Assembly: GCA_011800155.1 (NCBI GenBank)
Contig: CM022375.1
Location: forward strand, 2,046,001-2,110,000
Origin: Flammulina velutipes
Taxonomy: Eukaryota; Basidiomycota; Agaricomycetes; Agaricales; Physalacriaceae
Length of the DNA stretch: 64,000 bases
Direction of reading: 5' to 3'
A program made the position numbers and the translations under genes. Below, in pieces: positions 31,406-44,403 of this stretch; position 1 is the first letter of the stretch, and each line of letters opens with the position of its first letter. The notes under the pieces are model-generated. The model made no database searches. It was not told where the DNA came from and saw only the letters and a list, made by a program, of their open reading frames with translations.

Positions 31406-34400
31406 ACGACATGTTGTATGTAGAATATAAGAGAAATATCACTCTGCATTTGCGATGCCACTCACACCCCTCTTTGATGCCGCGGTCTCAACGACGAGCT
31501 TAAGGGTTCTGTGTGCCAATGGCGGGGAGCACTCAGAATCGTGTTAGAATGGCTTGAATCGTGTTGAAATACATGTCAAACATGTTAATTAGAACATATA
31601 ATACTCCCAATAAAGTGTATATTGAAGAAACAGCTCGATGTCGGGAATCCCAATCTCATATCCCCAGAAACGCCACATCCAATGTGCCGTTCAAGGTCCC
31701 CGTCCCATCGCGCCAAGTATCTTCCATAACTCCTTCGACCCTATTTGATCGTTGCGCCATGTCAGAACATCCGCGATATTGCGGTAGACTGGACATCCCA
31801 TCCAGACGCAAATCTGTCCTCACCTGAAAATGTGCAAAATTCAACGTTGCTATCCAGGTCTATAAGCACCCGGATATCATAGCTATACACTAAAAACCTT
31901 GATTACAAGTTGATTCGGAGCAAAATCAACTGACGACGGCTGCCAATCTCAGCCCCAGTGCGCATTTCGCTCGGAGTGGTCTCCCTAGACCGCTGGTTAA
32001 TTGGAATCACTCTAGTTCCGCCTGGATATCAATTTTACATACAAGGAGACAAATACCCGGTGGGTTCCGGGACGCGATATGTCCTACAACGCGTCAACTC
32101 CAAGTTGACGAGGACTGGACCCTGTTTATCAGGAATCTTATCGCATCAACGGCGTGGCAATGACGCATCTGCGCTGCTATCTCTCTCGCTTTCATCGTCT
32201 TTGCCACTCTTTTGCTCTGCACTCATTGGGACCCTTCAGGGACACGTATCTTGGTCTTATGTCTACTTGGATCGTCTTTTACTGTCTTTTCTGGGTCTTT
32301 TAAACATTGTTGTCTACTCTGGCTGAATTGCACTGAATGCGCTCGTTACACTTTGGCTACGAACCTCTGTCACTATGGCGAGACCGACATGCGGATCAGC
32401 TGACGACACCGTGTACCTCTTGGATTTGGACATTTATGAGAGAAGCTTGGAAGGACGAGGTATGCCGTTTACTGAATTGCATATCCAGGCCAACGCAATC
32501 TTCGTCCGTTCAAGCGGTCGCTAGCGCAGCTGTACCCTGACAGGGTCTAGACGAATCATCAGGGTGATTATGTGTTACGAGCACTGGGCCCGCTGGAACG
32601 GTGGAAGCTAGAACGAACGGATGAGGAGGAGAGGTGCTAGAAAACGTTGACTTGAGCGCTACGTTGCGCACGGATAACTTTGTATACATGAATGTATGTC
32701 CTCTCCCATCCCAACGTTAACCCGACCTGACCAAAGACTGCCAGCTTTGTGTCGGAAATACGAATTCAGCTCATTTGGATCTGGCCGAAATTCCAGATCT
32801 CCGCCTGTTGAAAACGTTCTGGGCAGTCGATCACTCACACGGAAGACTCCTTGAAACGATTGATGAGCGGAATAAACGGGTTTGTGTCCGCCGTGAGTTT
32901 GGGTATAAAAGGTGGAGGGATTTGGAGGAGGAGGTCATCAGCTCAACTGAGCAGTTCTCTCCTCCTCCTCCTCTTACACTTTTTCTACTGCACTTTTCCT
33001 CTCTCATACTCCTCAACAATGCTCCAGTGTCCCGACGGTCATCCCGACGCACTGAACAACTCGCGTCACGATGTGTCGTAAGTGCGTGACATATGGCTTG
33101 CCTCTCACCACCACCTTCAACGTCGACCTTGTTTACCAGGATACGGGAAACCACGAGATGGATTATGAATGGTACGTTTCTATTCCTATTGTCCATACAC
33201 TATTTTTCGAACTGATTTTTCCAGCACGATAGTCTAACCCGGACGCCCACTTTGTATGAGCATCGTCAAACCATGCTATCCCGACGACAATGATGCGCCT
33301 AGAATAAGCCATAGCTCTATATTCCTCACGCTGACGATCTCCCTCACTACCTCCAGGTTGACGCACTAACGTTTTCGTTTGACCGGGCTATCCTACCGCG
33401 CTCGTTAAACTCTATCCCTTGAACGATACTCTTGCGGTACGTCCATCTCAATGTTCGTCGCTGCCACCAATGTAAACCTTTGGATATAGCTCGCATTGGG
33501 GTCTTCAACGTTCAATACAGCCGCCAACCATTCAAACGGCTTCGTACGTTAAGGATAGCTCACGAGCTTGAAGACGAGCTGACGGGGACTCAGAGAGGGG
33601 AGCTACGTTGATATAGCCACGACGAACGAAGCTTGGTGAGTCGTGTACCCATCCAACGCGACGTTGATAGCTAACATACCCTTCTATTAGCTCGTCCAAA
33701 AATGCAATACGCAACACCACAGCAGCGCCAAACGACATTGCTGGCCCTCAAACAAAGCGCTACGGGACAACAACGAATATTCGCTTACACCACATATCGA
33801 CGCGGATAGCACAAAGTTCAAACCCAGGCAGACGGCTAGTCAAAGGCGTAGCGTATCATTGAAACGATAGAAGGAGTGTACTACATTTGTCTATCGGGTC
33901 CCCAATGGTGCGTTTCTGTTCTTTTCACTTGGGCGATCCTAACGTTGACGCTCTCTAGTTTTGCTACAATAGTCATGGCAGTCAATACAGCGCCTCGACC
34001 ATGCTTTATTTTTACCCTACGATGCCTCAAGGGCTTCCCTAATCCTCCTCGAACGACGCCAACCCAGCCGTATGGTAAGTCGCATGTTATTTTGGCGCCT
34101 GAACATGGTTATGCTTACCTTGCTTCTAGCGTATCGAGGCTTTTATTGTAGCACCTTTGCAGCATTAGAAACGAATCCTGACCCACCACAGATACACCCT
34201 GTCCGTGAAACCAAAGTTTCCCGAACGCCACACTTGGACCCATTTTGACCGAATTTCAAACGTGCCCAGAACGCTCGCTGGCGTACTACGATAGTGGCAC
34301 CCATACCGCGCGAGTATTTTCACCATGTCAGACCCCGCGCTAGAGGTATGTTTCGCCGATTTTAGACCTGAGCGCCTGCTAATTTGGTACCTTTAGTTTT

Positions 34401-35777
34401 GTTCAAAAGCCTTCGCAAGCCATACAACTCCCAAACGAACTCGTACAATGGCAATATGATATCGAAAGGGATGCTGTAGAACCCTTGGATCTACGCTACA
34501 GGCACATTTCCCGAACGTCGATGGTACGAGTCGGCGCCTAGATAAGACTTGAACTTACCTTGCTTCTAGCGCCTCAAGACTTTTTGTATCGAGGCAGTAT
34601 ACTATTAGCAACGTTTCGTTACCCATCAAGGAGCCGCCTTGTGCGCACAGCCAAATCTTCGCCCGCGCCACATATGGACCCGTTTGACTGGATTTTGAAA
34701 CACGCTTGGAGGGCTCGGATACGGAGCACGACATTGTCGCCTATGTTGCGCGAGTCTTCTCCTTACGTCGAACTCGATGAGAGATATGTATGTTCGCCTT
34801 TGTTTTGACCTACGCGCCTGCTCATTAGGTATCTTATAGTTGTGTTCAGATGTCTTCAAAACCGATCTAGCGTATGAACGCACTTGTATTCCAGCTATAT
34901 GATGTCTAAAGGAACGTTCTGAACGCCTTGTGTGCACGCTACATGTAGGTATCCCCAACGTTTGGTTTGCCCCCTTGCTAACCTCTTTATTTCAGTTTTC
35001 CTCGAACTATGCACTAAGCGCCGCCTATTGTACCTTAACGACGGCGACGACATTTGAGCTCGACTTGTCTTGTCAACGCCGTCGACGGTACGTCGAAAAT
35101 GACCGCGGTCACGTCAAACACGAAGGATAGGGTATCTGTAACGATTTCCAGAACGCTAATGCTATGTGAGTATCCACTCACCTTGCCTTTGACATGTACT
35201 AACGTTTTCCTAGTTTTCCTTAACCCGGTTCGACCGCGACGCTCGCTCTCGCGTCAATGGCTACGCGAAAGAGGTTTCGGGAATCTTGTAAGTTTAGCCT
35301 ACTGTCTTGTTATCGATACTAATACTTTCCGTCTAGTCAATACAAGGCGAGCCGTGGCCAACACCAGCCTATGGCTGGTTTGTCGACGTTGCCGACATGG
35401 CTCACGTTCGCTTGTAGAACTTGGAGTCTACGTCGTCGCCGCTGTCGACCGAACATCGAAAGGGACGGCGGTTGCCTCAAATCCATACATTGTACTAGTA
35501 GACAGGATAATGGCTGGGTTCGCGTAAGGGATCGATATCCGTAACGACGTGTGAGTATCCGCTCGTGTTGCGTCTTACTTGTACTAATCTTTTCTTAGTT
35601 CTCGTCGTCGTCTTTGGATACTTTGATGTAGCGCTCGTGTTAAGGTAACCAATCTAGGCTACGGTAGTTGGATTGATAATAACTCTTTCCTTTTAGCTAA
35701 TACAAGGCGAGCCGTGGCCAACACCAGCCTATGGCTGGCTTGTCGGCGTTGCCGCCATGGCCTACGTTCGCTTGTAG
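31406..35777 (+). other. Remainder of the intron-dense tract, unit II copy
   Basis: Copy of 18743-23114, including the TATA promoter (32904-32913), the short spliced ORF from 33019, and the duplicated terminal exon at 35337-35417 and 35697-35777. Confidence 0.45.
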
Positions 35778-36726
35778 TAGAGTAGAATACATATTGATGA
35801 CGAATTGACTAATGTTTCAAACAATGTATGCGCAAAGGGCTGTTTATTCCTATATACCACAAAGCTAACTCGAACGGACGGGCAAACGAGGGGTTACCTG
35901 CGTCAAACGGGCAAGTAAGTGCGGCGCCGCTGGGAATAGAGAGTTGAGTGCGGGGACGTGGGTCGAGGGAGTGAAGTGCAGGAGGGACGTTGCCGCAGAA
36001 GGACGAGTGCAGGGGTGTGTGAGAGAGACGTCGGAGGGTGTGTGAGAGAGACGCCGAAGGGTGTCTGAGAGAGACGTCGGAGGGTGCCTCGCGGCGGGTA
36101 TGTCGGCGGACGCGTCCCAACAGCAGATGAGCAGAGAAGACGGCGCGAGGGAAGTGGTTCCGTCTGAGTCAAAGCAGCGAGACTGGAGAGGGTGTGGGGC
36201 CTGTCGTTCAGATGCAGAGGAAGGAATGCGTGCACGTCCGTCGTCATCGCCGTCGTGGAGTCGGATAGAGGAGCTGCGTTGGAGCTCTGGTGAAACTAGA
36301 GGCACGACAAGCAGTCAGATATTGAGACTCCATCCCTCATGTATTTCTGTCAGTTTTCCGACATATTAGAACAAGGTGCCGATGAATGATCGAGCTAAGA
36401 GTAAAGGAAGTGGCTAGCAGAAGATCGGGAGTGACGAAGGAATGCGCCATATTCTAAGAGATGCAGCCTAGGTAGTACTCGCCGAAAGGTTGACAAGTGA
36501 TTGTGCAGTGAGCAGCCTAAGATTGACTTACGAGTCTAATTCCAGAATGAACGAGAAAATCCAGCAAACATATCCAGGCGTCAAGTATGGAAAACATGTC
36601 GTTCAGATGCCGGCAGCGCAAGAGGAAAGAAAGCGCGCACATTTGTTATCGTCGTCGTCGTGATGAACGTTGACGAAAGGGTCTCCGGCGTCGTGCGGCG
36701 TTTCCCACGGTGCTTGCTATCACACC

Positions 36727-39700
36727 ATGAAGTACATCGAACAGCCGCACTGGCGCAGCTTGCCCAGTCGCTCGCCTACAACGGTCCAGAATGCTCAGTG
36801 CACACGAGAATAGAGGCGTACAGCTGCAAGAACATCAAGCGCGACAAGAAGCTATTCAGATCTCTCGAGAATGCCTACAAAGACGAAGCAGCGCACTCAC
36901 CTCCTTTACCATCATGGCTCGCCGTTGAGGACGTCGACCAGACACCGTTCGGGTCATTCCACCCTATGCTGTACCCAAATAGAAATTTAGACGGTAATTA
37001 CGGGGCCCGATATTCCAATTTAGACGGCTAATTACCGCCCATAAGCTACCGCTTAAATTGAAATTTGGGAAACCCGCTGATATAATCCCTAGCCTGGCCC
37101 GGGATTTCCCAATTGGGAGGGAATGATGCAATGGGCTGTAGCCCCAGGGAAATGCAGATCAGGGGAATGATAGCATTGATGGATTGATGGTGAGATGAGA
37201 TGTGAGATAGCTGATAGGGAATTGATAGCAGGATACCAGGGTACCAGCATAAATGCTGGGCTATTGCCAGGACATAGGGTGGGGATAGGTGATGTATATA
37301 GAGGATATAAACTGGAAAGTCTTGTAAACAGCAGGAATAGGTAGGGGCAGATGGTAGCTGCTGAAACCAGCAATGAACGATGTGTGGCGCATTTTTGACG
37401 AGGAGCACATACCTCGGATCCACCAGGCGTTAGTTTGGCTGTATTCCCCTTAAAATTTAGATGCGTGCAGCATAAAGAACCATGTAAAAAGACGAAGAAC
37501 TGGCTGGGAAACAACACAAACATTATTGAAAATCCATCAAAAAGCACCAAAAAGGGAGCAGCACTTTTCCCTCGCTTGGGGGTGACCTGGAACCACTTGT
37601 AGGTCGTCCAGACACCTTTGGGGCATTGCATATGTCACTCAGTTAGGTCCCCAGGTCAACAGAGCCCTTGGATATGATCAAAATACCCAAAAATTCCGCC
37701 ACACTTCGTCGAGCCACTCCACCTGCTTGCCATCATTTGGGGACACCTTATATTCGAAGATATATGTATATAATGCTCTAATCATGAGTTAGATGAGGTC
37801 TGGAGTGTAAAAAATGTGGTCAAAACCTTGGATATACCCCAAATAATGTCCCTCAAGAAAGCACACATACCATTGACTTCCCCTAACCTCTGGGTCGTCC
37901 CAATGTGTTCTATTATCATTATAGATGATGTATTAGCATCCCAGAGGTGTCCCCAATGTGTCAAAATGCGAATATTCATGATACTAGGTGAACCCTTATT
38001 CACCCTTTCTCCTCAAGTATACCTACTGGTTCGCCTATTTACATCTTTAGGACTGTTCTAATAGTCATTTGACATCATATAGATGATCACTTGGGGCCCA
38101 GGTCACAGGTAGACCTCGAAGATACACCCCTTTGGTACATGGTGAGGATATGATCTTTGTACTAATTCTCAAATGTCCATGATCTATATTGAAGGGTGTT
38201 CAACCTAGGACATATTCTGGGAGGCCAAAAACACATTGTATGATGTTAAAATCAATAGTCCACCACTCAGATGTGTGATAGTTGGGGTGATTCTTGCTGT
38301 AGGAGGAGGGGATATAAATTATTGTATCATTTATATTCGCATTTTGACAAACTGGGAACACCTCTGGGATGCTAATACATCATCTATAATGATAATAGAA
38401 CACATTGGGACGACCCAGAGGTTAGGGGAAGTCAATGGTATGTGTGCTTTCTTGAGGGACATTATTTGGGGTATATCCAAGGTTTTGACCACATTTTTTA
38501 CACTCCAGACCTCATCTAACTCATGATTAGAGCATTATATACATATATCTTCGAATATAAGGTGTCCCCAAATGATGGCAAGCAGGTGGAGTGGCTCGAC
38601 GAAGTGTGGCGGAATTTTTGGGTATTTTGATCATATCCAAGGGCTCTGTTGACCTGGGGACCTAACTGAGTGACATATGCAATGCCCCAAAGGTGTCTGG
38701 ACGACCTACAAGTGGTTCCAGGTCACCCCCAAGCGAGGGAAAAGTGCTGCTCCCTTTTTGGTGCTTTTTGATGGATTTTCAATAATGTTTGTGTTGTTTC
38801 CCAGCCAGTTCTTCGTCTTTTTACATGGTTCTTTATGCTGCACGCATCTAAATTTTAAGGGGAATACAGCCAAACTAACGCCTGGTGGATCCGAGGTATG
38901 TGCTCCTCGTCAAAAATGCGCCACACATCGTTCATTGCTGGTTTCAGCAGCTACCATCTGCCCCTACCTATTCCTGCTGTTTACAAGACTTTCCAGTTTA
39001 TATCCTCTATATACATCACCTATCCCCACCCTATGTCCTGGCAATAGCCCAGCATTTATGCTGGTACCCTGGTATCCTGCTATCAATTCCCTATCAGCTA
39101 TCTCACATCTCATCTCACCATCAATCCATCAATGCTATCATTCCCCTGATCTGCATTTCCCTGGGGCTACAGCCCATTGCATCATTCCCTCCCAATTGGG
39201 AAATCCCGGGCCAGGCTAGGGATTATATCAGCGGGTTTCCCAAATTTCAATTTAAGCGGTAGCTTATGGGCGGTAATTAGCCGTCTAAATTGGAATATCG
39301 GGCCCCGTAATTACCGTCTAAATTTCTATTTGGGTACAGCATAGGGTGGTCATTCGACAAGCATTCCTCGCGCAAGACGCTCTACCTGCTCATTGCCACA
39401 CTCAACATCGCCTTTCCGGACCACGACTTTAGCGATGTCCGTCCGGGGCATTTCACCAAAGAGCAGAACGGCGCCAACGTGCTTAACGCACTCAGCTCGA
39501 CGCTCAGTGGTGGCTTGCGCGCGCCTGGCACGTACTCTTCATACCCGTCTGTCTTTCCGGACTTCTTTCCAAAGGCTCAGCCGACATCGTCGTCGCCGAG
39601 CGTATCCTCCAGCCCCTATGCGCCCCCGGCCATGATGAGCGGCACGCATCCCACTATATATCGCCTCCTCGACGAAGTCATCACGCTCGCCGACTGCGAG

Positions 39701-40042
39701 GTCTTTTCGTACACGCCGAATGTCTACTCGGACCCCCATGCGTCGGACGACGATGACAGCGATGGCGCGGACAGCGACGACGACGACCTGCCCGTGTTTG
39801 AATTTGACGAAGATTATGTGGAGGAAGAAGACGACAGAGTGGTGAAGAGTAGGCCGGGCTCGTTGTTGTGGTCCTCGCACTGGTTCTTCCTCAACCGAAA
39901 GCAGAAACGAATACTGTATATCACTGTGTGGGCCAGGACGAAGGCTTGGGTGCCCATGGAGGAGGCGCCGAATGAACGTTTTGTCGGTTGGGAAGGCGCT
40001 ACAGGCGCTGGAGCTCGAGCAATGGGTATCGCAGTGAATTAG
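36727..40042 (+). pseudogene. MAF1 pseudogene in unit II, split by a foldback element
   Basis: Has the same 1-bp deletion and the same insertion site as the unit I pseudogene, so both lesions came before the tandem duplication. Confidence 0.92.
36960..39348. mobile_element. Foldback element, 2,389 bp (copy 2)
   Basis: Arms at 36960-37974 and 38334-39348, centre 359 bp, flanked by GTCATTC (36953-36959 and 39349-39355). It was duplicated together with unit I rather than by an independent transposition. Confidence 0.93.
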
Positions 40043-40134
40043 TCTGGGTGTGTTCTCCATGTCGTATTCCTCAAGTTGTCCTGATTGTTGTCTAGACTTG
40101 ACGCGAGAACGGACGACATATTGTACGCACCTTT

Positions 40135-40491
40135 CTATTTATCCCCTTGTTGTTGTACATTAGCATCGCTATCCCAGTTTTTTTCGTATTCAGGTCGTCC
40201 GTGGTGAGAACAAAAATTGTCGATCATCGATGCCGGAGATGAACACGATACATCCATGTGCTCCGAGCGAAATGGATCTTCCGAACCAAGAAGATGCTCA
40301 TGGGACAAAGCAAAGAATCCCTCGTTCTCCGAGTCACTTTGAAATCCGTGCTTTGACTCGACATCCGAGTCATGGATGATCAGACTATGGTCTCCAACGT
40401 TATACGGTAACTCCCTCAGCATTCTCCCATCTTGTTGACTGGTGACTAGACTGATGAGAGCAACCTTTTGGGTCTCGGTTGCTGGGTCCAA
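40135..40491 (-). CDS. Hypothetical 118-residue ORF, diverged third copy
   Basis: Homologous to the ORFs at 14809 and 27472, with changes GDNGL to GDHSL and LPRSE to LLGSE and a different N-terminus (MDPATETQ). It lies 82 bp downstream of the S28 copy C stop on the same strand, so it could be that gene's 3'-untranslated region. Confidence 0.3.
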   Translation of the reverse strand: MDPATETQKVALISLVTSQQDGRMLRELPYNVGDHSLIIHDSDVESKHGFQSDSENEGFFALSHEHLLGSEDPFRSEHMDVSCSSPASMIDNFCSHHGRPEYEKNWDSDANVQQQGDK

Positions 40492-40572
40492 GACACCATA
40501 TGTGGCGCATCTTCACAAGGAATACAAGTTATTTGCTACTTGTCGTTCTAAATGTGGCAACACTACTCTCTA

Positions 40573-42614
40573 TCAGTTCATTCGATGAGCCCCGATTTTC
40601 TCATCTTCCCACCACTTCTCCACCCGGCTCGCAATGAATGCCTGTGCAACTTCATGGGCCTTTCCCAACCTCCGTCCTTCCTCTTCGGGCACAAGATCAC
40701 TCTGATGGTGCCCCCGATTTAATTCTGCTATGCTGCCCTCCTCAAAGTCCCGTCTAGCCTTTTCAGCCAATACACTTATCTCATGAGATGTGTCAACTAA
40801 AACCTCAGCTCAGTACCCGCAGGAACGGAAGAGTTGTCAAACTTACATTCGCCGACTGCGAAAAACACACTTCTGGCGGGTCTATCCCAGCCGCCATACT
40901 TCGCGTTCGTTTCACGAAATGCCGGGCCTGGTGGAGCAAGTTTCTCCTCACTAAGGTATGTGCGGGGGAAGTAGTTACGGCAAATCCGCTGTAATCAATG
41001 GTGTTAGTTAAAAGAAGGAGGGTTGAAATTTTGAGAATATACCAATTCGCGTGCAAGTGTTAACTCTTGCGATATAATCGGGTTCGTGAGAGCATGTGGG
41101 GCCGTCTATGTGATGTTAATATACAGAGCTTGCAATGTCGATTAGGGATACTGACACGCAACCAACCATACTCGTTACATCTAAGTATTCAACTGTTATC
41201 AGTTGATAGACTATCAAGCGCCTGAATTGTACGCACTGTAGCCACTTCCATGATCGCCTTTTATCCTCCAAATCCTTATACATGGGTGCCTCTGTATTAT
41301 AAGTATCCCATTTTTGACATATGCTGTCGCAGTGCTCTTGGTTCCATCCTCTCCAAGCCTCCAACAATTTTGAAATATTACCGCCTCCTCCTTTGTTGAT
41401 AACGTCACAAAATTCCCCGAATCTAGTGGTTTCATTGGGTCGAGTGACATAATCAACGTCTATCCAATTCGAAAGTTCGTCCGCCACTAGAATTCAAATT
41501 AGAAACCTATGTAATCAGAATCTCCAGGAAAACGTACTCATCTGAGCAACATCACTAATATGTTTTATATCTGGGAACCCCAAAGCTTCCTTTAGGTCGG
41601 CAACGTCGCGCCCACTCTTGACTTTGTTGTCGAAGTACTTGACGACTCTTTGGACGTTGCGAGCACATTCTTGTGGCATGTTTCGCCTTATACCGTCATA
41701 GAACTCCCAGAAATCACTGTGGAACACGAGAAGGTGAGTGTTATGCTGTCTGGTCATGACACTGATACATACGTCTTCGCCTGGACCTTCCCAGACGATG
41801 AATATCCTGCCGCAAATGTCACTGGAAATCTGTGTCATTGTAGTTAGACAAGGTGATGTTGCGGGAACGAACGGCTGACTTATTGAAAACCCAGCTCACT
41901 AAACCGCCTAGAAAGAAGTTGAGCAGTCCGATATCGATGTGTTTGATTTTCTTTACTGACCTGAATACCCCCCTCCAATGAGAACCCATGGAACTAACTT
42001 GGGAGAGCGAAGGTCTTCGAACTCCACATCATTAGCGAATCTCACTATGTCGGAAACAATTTGGTCCGTCGTTAGGTATTTGAGGTGTTTCTCCGACAAT
42101 TGTTTGTAGGGATAACTCTTCCCATGATACCGAAGTTGGAGATAGATTATCGTTGCCTCATGTTTCTCTACAAGAGCACGAATAATGGTGTTCTCGACGT
42201 GTTTTTGTCGCGAGTCTACATTGGTGATGGTGAGAGAGAGCGCAAACGAAAAAAGAGGGACTAACCCGGGTCATGATCCTCTACAAGGAACAAGAAGACT
42301 GGGGAATCTACGAAAGCGAACCATGTGAGAGATTCTGAAGTAGACGTGACATAAAGCGCACCCATCTTCGCATTATAATATTGTCTATCAATCCAAAAAT
42401 GCTGCGGAAAGGAACCTAGCTTTGTGTTTGTGTGGTCAACTAGTTGCAAATACTTGCCACTTAATAATTTCCTTTTCGCATGCTGCAAGTGGTTGGCGTC
42501 AGATGTGTCGTTATAAAGGGTTCGTTTTATCCCAATTGAGCTGCCGCCAGAGACCGGTATGGAGGCAAGGAGACTGGCAATAACAGAAATCAGTGTTGTA
42601 GGCTGTAGTTTCAT
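40573..42614 (-). CDS. S28-family serine carboxypeptidase-like protein, copy C (catalytic Ser replaced by Gly)
   Basis: It starts MKLQPTTLISVIASLLASIP (signal peptide) with a TATA box 37 bp upstream. Exons join at matching sites to copies A and B through FPQHFWIDRQYY, SPVFLF, LQLRYHGKSYP, VPWVLIGGGYSG, FAAGYSSSG, DFWEFYDG and C-NEYGWLR to a last exon with GEFDTSHE and RGHHQSDLV. The Ser position of G-G-S-Y-S-G is Gly (41968-41970), while the probable Asp and His are present. The usual EHRYYG segment reads LQLRYHG. The exon before CNEYGW ends in AG|GCGCTT, so it seems to use a GC..AG intron. This copy is more diverged than A and B are from each other. It converges with the MAF1 pseudogene of unit II. 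Confidence 0.8.
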
Positions 42615-42650
42615 ATCGTTTTGAAGGGGGTGAGATTTGGAAGTTGACGA

Positions 42651-42660
42651 GGTTATATAG
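42651..42660 (-). promoter_or_regulatory. TATA box of S28 copy C
   Basis: On the minus strand ACTATATAAC, 37 bp before the ATG at 42614. Confidence 0.55.
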
Positions 42661-44403
42661 TGACGGGTCAGAGCCGGATAGCGGTGGTTGAAGCATGTAA
42701 TGTTTACACACACAGGCGCTGTGATAGAGCTTGAGCAAGACTGAAACCAGTTTGGGGTCATTGGACTGGTTGTTGCGAGGATGACGCGAGTGTGGCGTAC
42801 AATCATGGCTATGACGTTTCCAGGACACCGCAAAATATCAAGAATTGCATTCTCGGCCTGAAACGTCTGCGTTAGCATATGTAGAAAAGGTAGAAAGTCC
42901 AGTAAACATGTCCATAACCTATCAACGTGGGGAGGCCCGAGGGACCAGAACATAAACTGGCTGGGGCATTCGCCAGGCGATCCAGATCCTGGTGTAAAGG
43001 GAGTGGCTTTCTTCAATCAACTAAGATTCTTGATGGCGGAAGAGGAGGCGGAGAGAAAGATATACTTATAGTACTTATACGATTATGATTGCGGGTGGTA
43101 GGAAAGAGTTCGGACCGATCATCCGCACAGACCTTGCTTCCAACATTCTCTCCTCCGCAAATTGATTATCGTTATTTGAATTTTGGTACGTCTCGTTGTG
43201 TGTATGCAATACTGAATCTGCAGTTAGCAGCTTATGGTGGATTCAATTTCTCTCAGACGTATCGCCCGCAAAGTCATTCGCACATGAGAGCGTGTTCAAA
43301 CGGAGAGAGACCCGGCGTGGAGGAAATCGAGGACGAGGACGACTCTCAGCGTGAACGGGATCGAGCAAAGATGACCCAGGGGAGGAAGAAGACAAGAAAA
43401 ATACTAGGTAAGTGTCATCCTCTAAACTCGTGCTATTCTGAATGCCGCGCACCGATGTACATGGAATTCTTTGAGGGTGCGAATTAAAAGGAAGGGCGGT
43501 GTGGAACCTAACGCATCGAAACGACATTACCAATAGCGATGCATCGTGGTCAACGACTGATAGAATCATCGAAAACTCATGAATCTTTTTGAGCCGGCGC
43601 CAAAGGTCGAGCCAATAATTACGGGATTGAACGGTGGCGTATTTATCGGCTAATGCCGGACGCCCCTTGATAAGTTCAATCTATTATCAAGGTACCATTT
43701 TGTGGTTGTAAGGTTCGAGCTGTGCACTTCCGCGCTATACTCAATTCTTCTCAGTGATGAGGGTTGCTGCGCCATCTGCGAACGACTCACGCGACCACCG
43801 CGCGTTCTTCTTGTGGTGATCTTCATGCAACATTACGGCTAGTGGAACTTGTGATTCTGGATCAAAGAGAAGAGGTTATGTTCGCATGGCCGCCGAGAGT
43901 AGCGTATTTCTTGTGTGGCGCAGTCTAGCTGTCAAACGAGTTGAAATACTTAGGACCCTGGCTTCGGTCTCTACCGACAGCGACAGGCATGCAGGCTTGC
44001 AGCACAAGACCATTGCGTTGCTCAGTGTTTGTCTTTTATCTTTCGTGTACGTGTTTTACCTAGACAGGAATTGAATTGAATAGGTTCTGGATTCATGGCA
44101 TGTGTGCTTGTGGGCACGAATTCCCATGAGAGAGTCAGCGGTCGCAGGACTCCTATGAGTAGTTATGGTATTAGATACAAATGAGAGGGGCTAGCGCTCT
44201 TCAACGACGGTTTGACGACGGTCGCTACGATTTAAGTTTTAAAGGGTATGGATTGGTGGCGCAAGGTGATGCCGGCAGCCAATCGGCTTTGATCGGAGCA
44301 CATGTAAGATTAGCAGGGCGGCCACATGGCACACTCTGCACTTGCGATCTAAAATGCGAACTGATGGAAATTGGCAAACGTCCATTCTCTCCTCCTAACC
44401 ACC
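42661..44403. other. Long intergenic region between S28 copy C and the purine permease
   Basis: No recognised gene. A plus ORF at 43089-43487 (132 aa) ends in a charged, RDRAKMTQGRKK-type stretch but has no known motif and no clear splice partners. It contains a TGTGTGGCGCA motif at 43912-43922. It should hold the permease promoter. Confidence 0.4.

Larger units (their letters stand above)
27332..39994. repeat. Tandem duplication unit II (12,663 bp)
   Basis: Direct, adjacent, nearly identical repeat of unit I. Similarity to unit I continues past its end to about 40285, where the sequence diverges into the region of the intact S28 copy C. Confidence 0.95.

Noticed and set aside
14669..39994. 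The 12.66-kb repeats as long terminal repeats of a giant retroelement.
   Set aside because: The units are directly adjacent, have no reverse transcriptase, primer-binding site or TG..CA ends, and contain host gene fragments.
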